A program made the translations under genes and the position numbers. DNA of 64,000 nucleotides from Pseudomonas palleroniana. GTDB taxonomy: Bacteria > Pseudomonadota > Gammaproteobacteria > Pseudomonadales > Pseudomonadaceae. Numbering within the stretch: position 1 is the first letter of the stretch; every line of letters begins with the position of its first letter. Shown in pieces: positions 8,911-18,320 of this stretch. The notes beneath the pieces were generated by a model, which searched no databases, had not been told where the DNA came from, and was given only the letters and a program-made list of their open reading frames with translations. The stretch lies in NCBI RefSeq assembly GCF_003031675.1, contig NZ_PYWX01000066.1:1-64000 (forward strand), given 5' to 3'.

Positions 8911-10494
8911 TTAGTTGCTGATGGCCAGGATGCTGGCCTGGTACGAGCCAACAAACACATCGAAGTCGCCCACTTCGTTCTGTTCCAGCTCCGCCTGCTG
9001 TGCCAGCGATGTGCGTGCCAGCTCCTCAAAGCGCGCCTGTTCTTGCGCCGGCAGCGGTTCTTTGCGGAAGTGCTCAGCGTGCAGTTGGCTCTGGTGCAGG
9101 GAGAACTGCGCAAAACTCTCTTTACGTTCGGCCATTGCCGCCAACACTTGGGCCGACGGCGTCAGGGACGAATCCTTGACCTTCGCCAACTGGGCGTCCA
9201 GCGCCTGGCTGTGCTCGGTGATGCCGTGGCTCTCATCCAGCAGCGCGGCCAAGGGTGCGATCTTCTCCAGCAATTCGGTGGCCCATTGCTTCATGTCCAC
9301 CGCCGCCCCGTCGCGTTGCAATTGCAGGCCTGGACGGCGACCTTCCTTGACCACACTGAGGAAGTTGGACGTGGCGTTGCCGCACGCGTTGTTGGCGAAC
9401 AGCGGGCTGTCGTTCAAGGCGCAGTACAGCAGGAAAGCGTCGAGGAAACGCGACTCCGGCAGGTCGATACCCATCGGCAGGAACGGGTTGATGTCCAGGC
9501 AGCGCACTTCGATGTACTGGATACCACGGGCCATCAGCGCCTGGATCGGCCGCTCACCGGTGTAGGTCACCCGCTTGGGGCGAATGTTGGAGTAGTACTC
9601 GTTTTCGATCTGCAGGATGTTGGTGTTGAGCTGAACCCACTCACCGTCCTTATGGGTGCCGACTTCGACATACGGCGGGTAGGGCGTCGCCACCGCCGTG
9701 CGCAGGCTATCGGTGTAGCTGGCCAGGTCGTTGTAGCACGGCGTGAGGCCGGCCTGGGCGTTGCTCTGGTAACCCAGGTCGCTCATGCGCAGGCTGGTGG
9801 CGTAAGGCAGGTACAGGGTGTCGGCGTCCAGCACTTCCAACTGGTGCGAGCGACCGCGCAGGAAACCGGCGTCCAGGGCCGGCGAGGCACCGAACAGGTA
9901 CATCAGCAGCCAGCTGTAGCGGCGGAAGTTGCGGATCAGTGCGATGTAGGCATCGGACTGGTAGTCACGGTCGGTGCCGACGAAACCTTCGGTCTCCTTG
10001 AGCAACGGCCACAACGCTTCCGGCAGGGAAAAATTGTAGTGGATGCCGGCAATGCACTGCATGGTCTTGCCGTAACGCAGGGCCAGGCCCTTGCGGTACA
10101 CGTACTTGAGCTGTCCGATATTGGAGGTGCCGTAGTAGGCAATCGGAATGTCTTCCTCGGCCGGCAACGGGCACGGCATCGAGGGGCTCCACAGGTATTC
10201 GCTGCCGAGCTTGGTGTAGGCAAACCTGTGGATCTTGTCCAGGCTGCTCAGGGTGTCGGCCGGGTCGGGCAGGGCGGGAGTAATGAACTCCAGCAGCGAC
10301 TCCGAGTAGTCGGTGGTGATCTGTTCGTGGGTCAACGCGGCGCCCAGGGCTTCAGGATGCGGTGTTTGCGCCAGGCGACCTTCAGCTGTGACACGTAGGC
10401 ATTCGCGCTCGATGCCGTGCAAGCACTGCTCTAGCAGGGAGAGGTGTTCGCGCTTGCCGAGCAAGGCCAGGCGGCGGTTGAGAAGTTCGCTCAA
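8911..10494 (-). CDS. gshA: Glutamate-cysteine ligase
   Basis: First, rate-limiting enzyme of glutathione synthesis: joins L-glutamate and L-cysteine by a gamma bond using ATP. Family hallmarks include GIERECLRV, ITTDYSESLLEFITP, IAGIHYNFS and VQLNTNILQIENEYYSNIRPKR split across the middle of the protein. I prefer the TTG start at 10494 because AAGGA lies 7 nt upstream and the resulting 527 residues equal the usual pseudomonad length; a GTG at 10509 would add five. Normally feedback-inhibited by glutathione. Confidence 0.93.
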   Translation of the reverse strand: MSELLNRRLALLGKREHLSLLEQCLHGIERECLRVTAEGRLAQTPHPEALGAALTHEQITTDYSESLLEFITPALPDPADTLSSLDKIHRFAYTKLGSEYLWSPSMPCPLPAEEDIPIAYYGTSNIGQLKYVYRKGLALRYGKTMQCIAGIHYNFSLPEALWPLLKETEGFVGTDRDYQSDAYIALIRNFRRYSWLLMYLFGASPALDAGFLRGRSHQLEVLDADTLYLPYATSLRMSDLGYQSNAQAGLTPCYNDLASYTDSLRTAVATPYPPYVEVGTHKDGEWVQLNTNILQIENEYYSNIRPKRVTYTGERPIQALMARGIQYIEVRCLDINPFLPMGIDLPESRFLDAFLLYCALNDSPLFANNACGNATSNFLSVVKEGRRPGLQLQRDGAAVDMKQWATELLEKIAPLAALLDESHGITEHSQALDAQLAKVKDSSLTPSAQVLAAMAERKESFAQFSLHQSQLHAEHFRKEPLPAQEQARFEELARTSLAQQAELEQNEVGDFDVFVGSYQASILAISN

Positions 10495-10708
10495 GTTGGA
10501 TTCCTTCACGCGTCAGTCGCCCCAATATGGGGGTGGGCAGGACGGTCTACAAGGGTGAAGTTAAAACTGGCGTGATCGCCTGGTTTAGAGTCGATATGAC
10601 CCGATCAGTAAAAGCCGACTTCACTCCATGAATTGGGCTATAGCGCAGCAAGAAAATTCCGACGCTGTTATCGCAGCGCCGAAATTAACTCAAATCGAGG
10701 GTGGGGAG

Positions 10709-11092
10709 CTATAGGGCAGCGAACGTGCCTTGTGCTTTTGCGACTAATCGTTCGTCCTGATACACATCGGCTTCGACCACCAATGTGCGTCGACCCGCGT
10801 GGAGCACCCGGGCGGTACACAGCACGTCACCGTCAGACACGGCACGGATGTAGTTGATCTTGCACTCGATGGTCGCGCTCTGCTGGTCAAACCCATGGGA
10901 GCTGGAGCAGGCCAGCCCCATCGTAATGTCCACCAGGCTGAAAATCGCCCCGCCATGGAGCTTGCCCGCGCGGTTGCGCAGTTGCGGCTCCAGGGTCAGG
11001 GCCACCTCCGCAACGCCCTCGTCCAGGCGTTGCAGGCGGCAGCCGATCAGCTCGCTGAACGCGCTTTGGGTCAAGCCGGCCGGGATTTCCAT
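10709..11092 (-). CDS. PaaI-type hotdog thioesterase
   Basis: A 127-residue single hotdog domain. The signature NRAGKLHGGAIFSLVD contains the HGG turn of PaaI-family acyl-CoA thioesterases, followed by the IECKINYIRA strand and a CTARVLHAGRR segment. Its ATG overlaps the tex stop codon (TGATG), so it is translationally coupled to tex. The acyl substrate is unknown. Confidence 0.88.
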   Translation of the reverse strand: MEIPAGLTQSAFSELIGCRLQRLDEGVAEVALTLEPQLRNRAGKLHGGAIFSLVDITMGLACSSSHGFDQQSATIECKINYIRAVSDGDVLCTARVLHAGRRTLVVEADVYQDERLVAKAQGTFAAL

Positions 11093-13416
11093 CAGCGTTT
11101 CTTCAACTGTTTGGCATTGGCGAACAGTGAGGCCATGGCGTTGTTGCTCGGTGCGGCAGTCGCGGTTTCCTTGCGTGGCGCGTTGTTTTGCGACTGGCGC
11201 GGTGCCGAGCCCGGGCGGGCACCACGGGCGCCGTCGATTTTCTCGCCTGGGGTGTCGCTCATGCGCATCGACAGGCCGACGCGCTTGCGTGGGATGTCGA
11301 CCTCCATGACCTTGACCTTGACCACGTCACCGGCTTTAACCGCTTCGCGTGGGTCTTTGATGAACTTCTCCGAAAGCGCGGAAATATGCACCAAACCGTC
11401 CTGATGCACGCCGATATCCACAAAGGCACCGAAATTGGTCACGTTGGTGACCACGCCTTCGAGGATCATGCCCGGCTGCAGGTCCTTGAGGTCTTCGACG
11501 CCCTCCTGGAACTCGGCAGTCTTGAACTCGGGGCGCGGGTCGCGGCCAGGTTTTTCCAGTTCTTGCAGGATATCGGTGATGGTGGGCACGCCGAAGGTTT
11601 CATCGGTGTACTTCTTCGGGTCCAGGCGCTTGAGGAAGGCGGCGTCGCCGATCAGCGAACGGATGTCGCGGTCGGTCTCGGCGGCGATGCGCTGTACCAG
11701 CGGGTAGGCTTCCGGGTGGACTGCGGAGGCGTCCAACGGGTTATCACCGTTCATCACGCGCAGGAAGCCGGCGGCCTGTTCGAAGGTTTTTTCACCCAGG
11801 CGTGCGACTTTTTTCAACGCGGCGCGGGTTTTGAAGGCACCGTTTTCATCGCGGTGGGTGACGATGTTCTGGGCCAGGGTGGCGTTGAGGCCGGAGATAC
11901 GCGCGAGCAACGCTACGGATGCGGTGTTTACGTCCACGCCCACGGCGTTCACGCAGTCTTCTACCACCGCGTCCAGGCCGCGCGCCAGTTTCAGCTGCGA
12001 CACGTCGTGCTGGTACTGGCCGACGCCGATGGATTTAGGGTCGATTTTCACCAGTTCGGCCAGCGGGTCCTGCAAGCGACGGGCGATGGACACCGCGCCA
12101 CGGATCGACACGTCGAGGTCCGGGAATTCCTTGGAGGCCAATTCCGACGCCGAGTACACCGAAGCACCAGCCTCGGAGACCATGACTTTGGTCATCTTCA
12201 TGGCTGGGTATTTTTTGATCAGTTCGGCGGCCAGCTTGTCGGTTTCGCGGCTGGCGGTGCCGTTGCCGATGGCGATCAGGTCCACGGAGTGCTTGGCGCA
12301 CAGGGCGGCCAGGATCGCCAGGGTCTGGTCCCACTTGTTGTGCGGTACGTGGGGGTACACGGTGGCGTGGTCGAGCAGCTTGCCGGTGGCGTCGACCACG
12401 GCGACCTTGCAACCGGTGCGCAGGCCCGGGTCCAGGCCCAGGGTCGCGCGCGGGCCTGCCGGGGCGGCCAGCAACAGGTCGTGCAGGTTGTGGGCGAACA
12501 CGTTGATCGCCTCGGTTTCAGCGCCGTCGCGCAGCTCGCCCAGCAGATCGGTTTCCAGGTGGGTGTAGAGCTTGACCTTCCAGGTCCAGCGCACGACTTC
12601 ACCGAGCCATTTGTCCGCAGGACGATTCTGATTCTGGATGCCGAATTGTTGGCCGATCATGCCTTCGCAGGGGTGCATGGTGCCCGGCAGTTCGTCACCG
12701 ACTTTCAGTGAGGAGCTGAGAATACCTTCGTTGCGGCCACGGAAAATGGCGAGCGCACGGTGGGACGGCATGCTTTTGAGCGGTTCGTCGTGTTCGAAGT
12801 AGTCGCGGAACTTGGCGCCTTCTTCCTCTTTGCCGGCGATGACGCGGGCGCTGAGCGTGGCTTCCTGCTTGAGGAAGGTGCGCAGTTTTTCCAGCAGGCT
12901 GGCGTCTTCGGCGAAGCGCTCCATCAGGATGTATTTGGCGCCTTCGAGGGCGGCCTTGACGTCAGCGACGCCTTTGTCGGCATTGACGAAGCGGGCCGCT
13001 TCGGTGTCCGGGGTCAGCGATGGGTCGTTGAACAGGCTGTCGGCCAACTCACCCAGGCCGGCTTCCAGGGCGATCTGGCCCTTGGTACGGCGCTTTTGCT
13101 TGTATGGCAGGTAGAGGTCTTCGAGGCGGGTCTTGGTGTCGGCGAGCTTGATGTCGCGTTCCAGCTGTGGGGTCAGCTTGCCCTGTTCCTCGATGCTGGC
13201 GAGGATGCTGATGCGCCGTTCGTCGAGTTCTCGCAGGTAGCGCAAGCGCTCTTCCAGGTGGCGTAGTTGGGTGTCGTCGAGGCTGCCGGTCACTTCTTTT
13301 CGGTAACGGGCGATGAAGGGCACCGTGGAGCCTTCATCCAGTAGAGCGACGGCCGCTTCGACCTGTTGTGGGCGTACACCGAGTTCCTCGGCGATGCGGC
13401 TGTTGATGCTGTCCAT
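11092..13416 (-). CDS. tex: Tex family RNA-binding transcription accessory protein
   Basis: A 774-residue cytosolic nucleic-acid-binding protein of the Tex/Spt6 family. In order: an N-terminal helical region, a YqgF/RNase H-like fold (about 325-450, GLDPGLRTGCKVAVVD), tandem helix-hairpin-helix motifs (about 490-560, VDVNTASVALLARISGLN), and an S1 domain (about 650-720, GVVTNVTNFGAFVDIGVHQD). A basic, Ala-rich tail follows. It is conserved and linked in Pseudomonas and Bordetella to toxin gene expression and fitness. Coupled to the downstream thioesterase gene. Confidence 0.95.
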   Translation of the reverse strand: MDSINSRIAEELGVRPQQVEAAVALLDEGSTVPFIARYRKEVTGSLDDTQLRHLEERLRYLRELDERRISILASIEEQGKLTPQLERDIKLADTKTRLEDLYLPYKQKRRTKGQIALEAGLGELADSLFNDPSLTPDTEAARFVNADKGVADVKAALEGAKYILMERFAEDASLLEKLRTFLKQEATLSARVIAGKEEEGAKFRDYFEHDEPLKSMPSHRALAIFRGRNEGILSSSLKVGDELPGTMHPCEGMIGQQFGIQNQNRPADKWLGEVVRWTWKVKLYTHLETDLLGELRDGAETEAINVFAHNLHDLLLAAPAGPRATLGLDPGLRTGCKVAVVDATGKLLDHATVYPHVPHNKWDQTLAILAALCAKHSVDLIAIGNGTASRETDKLAAELIKKYPAMKMTKVMVSEAGASVYSASELASKEFPDLDVSIRGAVSIARRLQDPLAELVKIDPKSIGVGQYQHDVSQLKLARGLDAVVEDCVNAVGVDVNTASVALLARISGLNATLAQNIVTHRDENGAFKTRAALKKVARLGEKTFEQAAGFLRVMNGDNPLDASAVHPEAYPLVQRIAAETDRDIRSLIGDAAFLKRLDPKKYTDETFGVPTITDILQELEKPGRDPRPEFKTAEFQEGVEDLKDLQPGMILEGVVTNVTNFGAFVDIGVHQDGLVHISALSEKFIKDPREAVKAGDVVKVKVMEVDIPRKRVGLSMRMSDTPGEKIDGARGARPGSAPRQSQNNAPRKETATAAPSNNAMASLFANAKQLKKR

Positions 13417-13772
13417 AAAACCACCTGAAATTCTTGAAAGCAGCTCGCAGGCCCGGAAAACAAGGCTTGCAAGGCTGGTTGAGCGGCCCGTCTGGCGCCG
13501 CTGCCTGGGTCAAGAGGCAGCCTATTGACCCTCGAAATTGAAAAAATCACGACAAACGGGTGAAAAAAAGCCCGGCAGTAAACGGTAACGATCTGACGTT
13601 GCCCTGCACGAAGGCGCCGCATTATAACCAGCGTTCCGACCTTGGGTGGTACTGCGCCGCTGGTCGCCGCACGCGGGTTCGCTGGCGGCAGAGGAAAAAT
13701 CTGCTAACAATGCACACGGTGCGTATAACGGCACCTAAGCCATAATGCGCGCCGAGATAAGAGGAGCATCCA
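13417..13772. other. Intergenic region between divergent tex and ompR
   Basis: 356 bp carrying the promoters of tex (leftward) and ompR (rightward). TAAGAGGAGCATCCA provides the ompR ribosome binding site. I see no gene, repeat or clear operator here. Confidence 0.5.
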
Positions 13773-14513
13773 ATGAGCAGCACTGTACAAACTGCTGAAG
13801 GCGAAAAAATTCTCATCGTTGACGACGATCCAGGGCTGAGCAGCCTGCTGGAGCGCTTCTTCAACTCCAAGGGCTACCGTGCCCGCGCGGTGCCGAACAC
13901 CGAGCAGATGGATCGCCTGTTGGGGCGCGAAGTGTTCAACCTGGTCGTACTCGACCTGATGCTGCCCGGCGAAGACGGCCTGACCGCGTGCAAGCGCCTG
14001 CGCGGTGCGAACAACCAGATTCCAATCATCATGCTGACCGCCAAGGGCGATGAGCTGAGCCGCATCAAGGGCCTTGAGCTTGGCGCTGATGATTACCTGG
14101 CCAAGCCGTTCAACCCGGACGAATTGATGGCCCGGGTCAAGGCGGTATTGCGTCGCCAGGCTCCGCCGGTACCTGGCGCGCCAGGCAGCGAAGACGAAAG
14201 CGTCACTTTTGGCGACTACGAATTGTCGCTGGCCACCCGTGAGCTCAAGCGTGGCGATGAAGTGCACATGCTGACCACCGGTGAATTCGCGGTCCTCAAG
14301 GCGTTGGTAATGAACGCGCGCCAGCCCTTGACCCGCGACAAGCTGATGAACCTGGCCCGTGGCCGGGAGTGGGATGCCCTGGAGCGTTCCATCGACGTGC
14401 AGATTTCCCGTCTGCGCCGGATGATCGAGCCTGATCCTTCCAAGCCGCGGTATATCCAGACGGTGTGGGGCGTGGGTTATGTATTCGTGCCGGATGGCAA
14501 TAAAACCAGTTGA
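13773..14513 (+). CDS. ompR: OmpR-family response regulator (AmgR orthologue)
   Basis: A 246-residue response regulator. Receiver domain with acidic pocket DDD (17-19), phospho-acceptor D61 (VVLDLMLPGEDGL) and conserved Lys in AKPFNPDE; C-terminal winged helix (about 150-240) ending RYIQTVWGVGYVFVPDG. Partner of the downstream EnvZ-like kinase. In P. aeruginosa the syntenic pair is AmgRS, which controls the envelope-stress response and aminoglycoside tolerance; transfer of that role here is by synteny. Confidence 0.95.
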   Translation: MSSTVQTAEGEKILIVDDDPGLSSLLERFFNSKGYRARAVPNTEQMDRLLGREVFNLVVLDLMLPGEDGLTACKRLRGANNQIPIIMLTAKGDELSRIKGLELGADDYLAKPFNPDELMARVKAVLRRQAPPVPGAPGSEDESVTFGDYELSLATRELKRGDEVHMLTTGEFAVLKALVMNARQPLTRDKLMNLARGREWDALERSIDVQISRLRRMIEPDPSKPRYIQTVWGVGYVFVPDGNKTS

Positions 14514-14630
14514 TCCATGATTTGCAGGGGCGGGTATTTCGGTGTTTGGCTCCATGAGAGTCAACGGGATGCCCGGCGTCTGCAATTCTGCGAGCGCCCC
14601 TCGTTCCTGCAAGGTATCTAGCTGTCCTCT

Positions 14631-15944
14631 ATGAAAACCCCGCTGTGGTTCCCGCAAAGTTTCTTTTCCCGCACGCTCTGGCTGGTGCTGATCGTCGTTC
14701 TGTTTTCCAAGGCCCTCACGCTGGTTTATCTGCTGATGAACGAAGACGTGCTGGTTGATCGGCAATACAGTCACGGCGTCGCCCTGACCCTGCGCGCCTA
14801 TTGGGCTGCCGACCCGGAGAACCGCGAGAAGATCGCCAAGGCCGCGACGCTGGTTCGCGTGGCGGGTGCGGGTGTGCCGGAGGGCGAACAGCATTGGCCC
14901 TACAGCGAGATCTACCAGCGACAGATGCAGGCCGAGCTGGGGGACGACACCGAGGTGCGGCTGCGCATGCATGTGTCGCCTGCGCTATGGGTGAGGGCGC
15001 CCAGCCTGGGCCAGGATTGGCTGAAAGTACCGCTGTACCCGCACCCGCTGCGGGGGCAGAAGATCTGGAACGTGTTGGGATGGTTCCTGGCCATTGGTTT
15101 GCTTTCTACGGCATCCGCCTGGATTTTCGTGCGCCAGCTCAACCAGCCCCTGAAACGTCTAGTGTTCGCAGCCCGCCAACTCGGGCAGGGGCGTAGCGTG
15201 CGCCTGCCGGTCAGTGATACGCCCAGTGAGATGACTGAGGTGTACAGCGCGTTCAACCAGATGGCGGAGGATGTCGAGCAGGCGGGTCGCGAGCGCGAGC
15301 TGATGCTGGCGGGCGTATCCCATGACTTGCGCACGCCATTGACGCGCTTGCGGTTGTCCCTGGAATTGATGGGCAGTCACAACGATCTGACGGATGACAT
15401 GGTCCGCGACATCGAGGACATGGACGCGATTCTCGATCAGTTCCTGGCGTTTATCCGTGATGGCCGCGATGAAGTGGTTGAAGAAGTCGACCTCACGGAC
15501 CTGGTGCGTGAAGTCGTGGCCCCCTATAACCAGAACGGTGAGCAGGTGCGCATGCGTCTGGAGCCGATCCAACCGTTTGCGCTGCGTCGGGTGTCGATGA
15601 AGCGTCTGCTGAACAACCTCATCGGTAACGCCTTGCATCATGCCGGTTCAGATGTGGAAGTGGCGGCCTACGTGTCCGGCGACAGCTCCGCACCCTATGT
15701 CGTGCTGAGTGTGATGGACCGAGGTACGGGGATCGACCCGGCGGAACTGGAAGGTATCTTCAACCCCTTCACCCGTGGCGATCGTGCCCGTGGGGGCAAA
15801 GGCACGGGCCTGGGGTTGGCGATTGTGCGGCGGATTGCCTCGATGCACGGAGGCAATGTTGAGCTGCGTAATCGTGAGGAAGGTGGCCTGGAGGCTCGTG
15901 TGCGCCTGCCGCTTGGCTTGATGCTGCCTAGAGATGCGGTATAG
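14631..15944 (+). CDS. envZ: EnvZ-family sensor histidine kinase (AmgS orthologue)
   Basis: A 437-residue inner-membrane kinase. Transmembrane segments lie near 16-36 and 146-166 with a periplasmic sensor between them; then HAMP (about 165-220), the dimerisation/phosphorylation helix with H231 (GVSHDLRTPLTRL) and an ATPase domain (NLIGNAL, DRGTGI, GKGTGLGLAI). It phosphorylates OmpR. The 117-bp gap from ompR is long for a coupled pair, but no terminator is seen, so one transcript is likely. Confidence 0.94.
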   Translation: MKTPLWFPQSFFSRTLWLVLIVVLFSKALTLVYLLMNEDVLVDRQYSHGVALTLRAYWAADPENREKIAKAATLVRVAGAGVPEGEQHWPYSEIYQRQMQAELGDDTEVRLRMHVSPALWVRAPSLGQDWLKVPLYPHPLRGQKIWNVLGWFLAIGLLSTASAWIFVRQLNQPLKRLVFAARQLGQGRSVRLPVSDTPSEMTEVYSAFNQMAEDVEQAGRERELMLAGVSHDLRTPLTRLRLSLELMGSHNDLTDDMVRDIEDMDAILDQFLAFIRDGRDEVVEEVDLTDLVREVVAPYNQNGEQVRMRLEPIQPFALRRVSMKRLLNNLIGNALHHAGSDVEVAAYVSGDSSAPYVVLSVMDRGTGIDPAELEGIFNPFTRGDRARGGKGTGLGLAIVRRIASMHGGNVELRNREEGGLEARVRLPLGLMLPRDAV

Positions 15945-15951
15945 GTATAGG

Positions 15952-16023
15952 AGCAGCTGCAAGCTATAAGCTACAAGCCACAAGAAAAAGCTGCCTGCCT
16001 TTCTCTTGCAGCTTGCAGCTGCT
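15952..16023. repeat. Inverted repeat between convergent envZ and rimK
   Basis: Two perfect 14-nt arms, AGCAGCTGCAAGCT (15952-15965) and its reverse complement (16010-16023), with further CAAGCTATAAGCTACAAGC repeats between. This is a common pseudomonad intergenic element and probably doubles as a bidirectional terminator, although there is no clean T-run. Confidence 0.7.
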
Positions 16024-16026
16024 TCA

Positions 16027-16932
16027 TTAGCCCTTGCCTTTGGTTCGGGTCATATTTGGGCCGCCATTCTTCTCTAGATGCTGAATGATGATCCCCGCCA
16101 CATCCTTGCCCGTGGTGGTCTCGATGCCTTCCAGGCCCGGTGACGAGTTCACCTCCATCACCAGGGGGCCATGGTTGGAGCGCAGGATATCCACACCCGC
16201 CACGCTCAACCCCATCACTTTGGCGGCGCGCAGCGCGGTCATGCGTTCTTCCGGGGTGATCTTGATCAGGCTGGCGCTGCCGCCACGGTGCAGGTTGGAG
16301 CGGAACTCCCCAGGTTTGGCCTGGCGCTTCATCGCCGCAATCACTTTGTCGCCCACTACGAAGCAGCGGATATCCGCGCCACCGGCTTCCTTGATGTATT
16401 CCTGCACCATGATGTTCTGTTTGAGGCCCATGAATGCCTCGATCACCGATTCTGCGGCCGTTGCCGTTTCACACAGCACCACGCCAATGCCCTGGGTGCC
16501 TTCCAGCACCTTGATCACCAGCGGCGCGCCGTTGACCATGTCGATCAGGTCAGGGATGTCATCCGGTGAGTGGGCAAAGCCGGTAACCGGCAGGCCGATC
16601 CCCCGACGCGAGAGCAGTTGCAGCGAGCGCAGCTTGTCCCGCGAGCGTGCGATGGCTACCGATTCATTGAGGGGGAATACCCCCATCATTTCGAACTGAC
16701 GCAACACCGCGCAGCCGTAGAAAGTGACCGAGGCACCGATGCGCGGGATCACCGCATCAAAACCCTCCAGCGGCTTGCCCCGGTAATGGATCTGGGGCTT
16801 GTGGCTGGCAATGTTCATGTAGGCCCGCAACGTGTCGATCACCACCATTTCGTGGCCACGTTCGGTACCGGCCTCAACCAGGCGGCGGGTGGAATACAGA
16901 CGCGGGTTTCGCGACAGCACAGCGATCTTCAT
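16027..16932 (-). CDS. rimK: RimK: ATP-grasp glutamate ligase modifying ribosomal protein S6
   Basis: A 301-residue ATP-grasp ligase that adds glutamates to the C-terminus of RpsF. Motifs: N-terminal IAVLSRNPRLYSTRRLVEAG, VIPRIGASVTFYG, the ATP-binding PLVIKVLEGTQGIGV, and metal-binding VMEVNSSPGLEGIE. In P. fluorescens SBW25, RimK activity is known to respond to c-di-GMP together with RimA and RimB and to alter Hfq and surface traits. It overlaps rimB by 4 bp. Confidence 0.94.
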   Translation of the reverse strand: MKIAVLSRNPRLYSTRRLVEAGTERGHEMVVIDTLRAYMNIASHKPQIHYRGKPLEGFDAVIPRIGASVTFYGCAVLRQFEMMGVFPLNESVAIARSRDKLRSLQLLSRRGIGLPVTGFAHSPDDIPDLIDMVNGAPLVIKVLEGTQGIGVVLCETATAAESVIEAFMGLKQNIMVQEYIKEAGGADIRCFVVGDKVIAAMKRQAKPGEFRSNLHRGGSASLIKITPEERMTALRAAKVMGLSVAGVDILRSNHGPLVMEVNSSPGLEGIETTTGKDVAGIIIQHLEKNGGPNMTRTKGKG

Positions 16933-17411
16933 GCAGCACCTGGGGCAGAAATAGTTGAGACCGGGAACACCGGCTTGTCTTGAACGTACTTGACGCCGGG
17001 ATTGACCACCAACTGGCCGTCAATCAACGCCTTGGAACCGAGCAACAGGCGATAACGCATGGCCTTGCGGCAGGCCAGGGTGAACTCCACCCGCCATACC
17101 CGGTCGCCCAGCGCCAACGTAGTGCTGATCACGTATCGCACCTGCGCATGCCCGTTGGAGCTCTTGATGGTTTTCATCGTCACCAGGGGCGCTTCACAAC
17201 GGCGGTGACGCAGTTGCACAACGCTGCCCAGGTGCGCGGTAAAGCGAACCCACTTTTCACCGTCACGCTCAAAGGGCTCTATATCGGTGGCATGCAGGCT
17301 TGAGGTGCTGGCGCCGGTGTCGATCTTCGCGCGCAGGCCCGCTACCCCCAAATCAGGGAGGGCCACCCACTCGCGCAGACCCACAACGGTCAAATGGTCA
17401 AATGTCTTCAA
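16929..17411 (-). CDS. rimB: RimB: retropepsin-like (RimK-associated) protease
   Basis: A 160-residue protein of the ATP-dependent zinc protease/RloB-type family with a retropepsin-like fold. The Asp motif is seen in LRAKIDTGASTSSLHA, and a second conserved segment is LLGSKALIDGQLVVNPG. Known in P. fluorescens as RimB, which modulates glutamated RpsF. Sits between rimA (13-bp gap) and rimK (4-bp overlap). Confidence 0.9.
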   Translation of the reverse strand: MKTFDHLTVVGLREWVALPDLGVAGLRAKIDTGASTSSLHATDIEPFERDGEKWVRFTAHLGSVVQLRHRRCEAPLVTMKTIKSSNGHAQVRYVISTTLALGDRVWRVEFTLACRKAMRYRLLLGSKALIDGQLVVNPGVKYVQDKPVFPVSTISAPGAA

Positions 17412-17424
17412 TATAGGTAACCGG

Positions 17425-18204
17425 TCAATTCGCCCAGGCGTGAGGGGAAACCTCGGCCAGGGCTTTGAATGCAGGCTTGGCGAACCAGAAGCCTTGCATC
17501 AGGAATATTCCGCAGTCGGACAGGAAGTCGCGCTCGCCGGCACTTTCAATGCCTTCGGCGATGACGGTAACGCCCAACTGCTCACAAATTGTGACAATCC
17601 CCTGGACGATCACCTGACGGACACGATCCTGATCGACATCGCGGATCAGCGCCATGTCGAGTTTGACCAAGTCAGGTTGGAAATCGGCCAGCAGATTCAG
17701 CCCCGAATAGCCCGCGCCGAAATCGTCGATGGCGGTCTTGAAACCGAATTCGCGATATTCACGCAGAATATTCGTCAAATGGCGATAGTTATCTACATGC
17801 TCGTTTTCAAGTGTCTCGAAAATCAGCTGGTCGAGCGGGAAGTTATGTGCCCGAGCCGCCTCTAGAGTGCTGCGGATACACAGCTCTGGCCGATAGACGG
17901 CATTGGGCATGAAGTTGATGGACAGGTGGGTTTGCATCCCCAATGCCGCTGCGCCGGCGATCGCCTGGGTGCGGCAACGCTGGTCGAAGCGGTAACGGTT
18001 GCTCTCGTTGACTTGCGCCAGTACCGATAGCGCCCCTTCGCCATTGACCCCCCGTACCAGGGCCTCGTTGGCGAAAATGGAATGATCGCGAAGGTCTACG
18101 ATAGGCTGGTAGGCGAAAGCGAAGTCGAAACCCAGCGGCTCGCTTTGCTGGCAGCCCACGCAGCGTTGGCCAGGCGAGGTGAGTGAAACGGGGAAGTCGG
18201 TCAC
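17425..18204 (-). CDS. rimA: RimA: EAL-domain c-di-GMP phosphodiesterase
   Basis: A 259-residue stand-alone EAL protein. The EAL signature reads NEALVRG, with the metal/loop motif DDFGAGYSGLNLL, VKLDMALI and VIAEGIES all present, which supports activity as a phosphodiesterase degrading c-di-GMP. Three Cys near the N-terminus (CVGC) may form a small metal site. First gene of rimABK; established work in SBW25 describes RimA as the operon's c-di-GMP input. Confidence 0.9.
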   Translation of the reverse strand: MTDFPVSLTSPGQRCVGCQQSEPLGFDFAFAYQPIVDLRDHSIFANEALVRGVNGEGALSVLAQVNESNRYRFDQRCRTQAIAGAAALGMQTHLSINFMPNAVYRPELCIRSTLEAARAHNFPLDQLIFETLENEHVDNYRHLTNILREYREFGFKTAIDDFGAGYSGLNLLADFQPDLVKLDMALIRDVDQDRVRQVIVQGIVTICEQLGVTVIAEGIESAGERDFLSDCGIFLMQGFWFAKPAFKALAEVSPHAWAN

Positions 18205-18320
18205 GGCGTATCCTCGCGAAAACAGGGTGCTACCTGGCGTATCTTAGGTGAGCCTTGGGGTTTATGCGTCGAAGGGGTTCAACGGTTAAGTTGCGACATT
18301 TTTCAGCGAGAGGAATTCAA

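Noticed and set aside
9043..10398. 451-residue forward ORF
   Set aside because: Antisense shadow of gshA; GC-rich third positions create long open frames in this genome.
11188..12711. 507-residue forward ORF
   Set aside because: Antisense shadow of tex with low-complexity Gly/Val/His/Gln composition.
18255..18320. Upstream ATG start of hslR
   Set aside because: No ribosome binding site; the added residues are not found in the Hsp15 family, whereas GTG 18321 is well placed.
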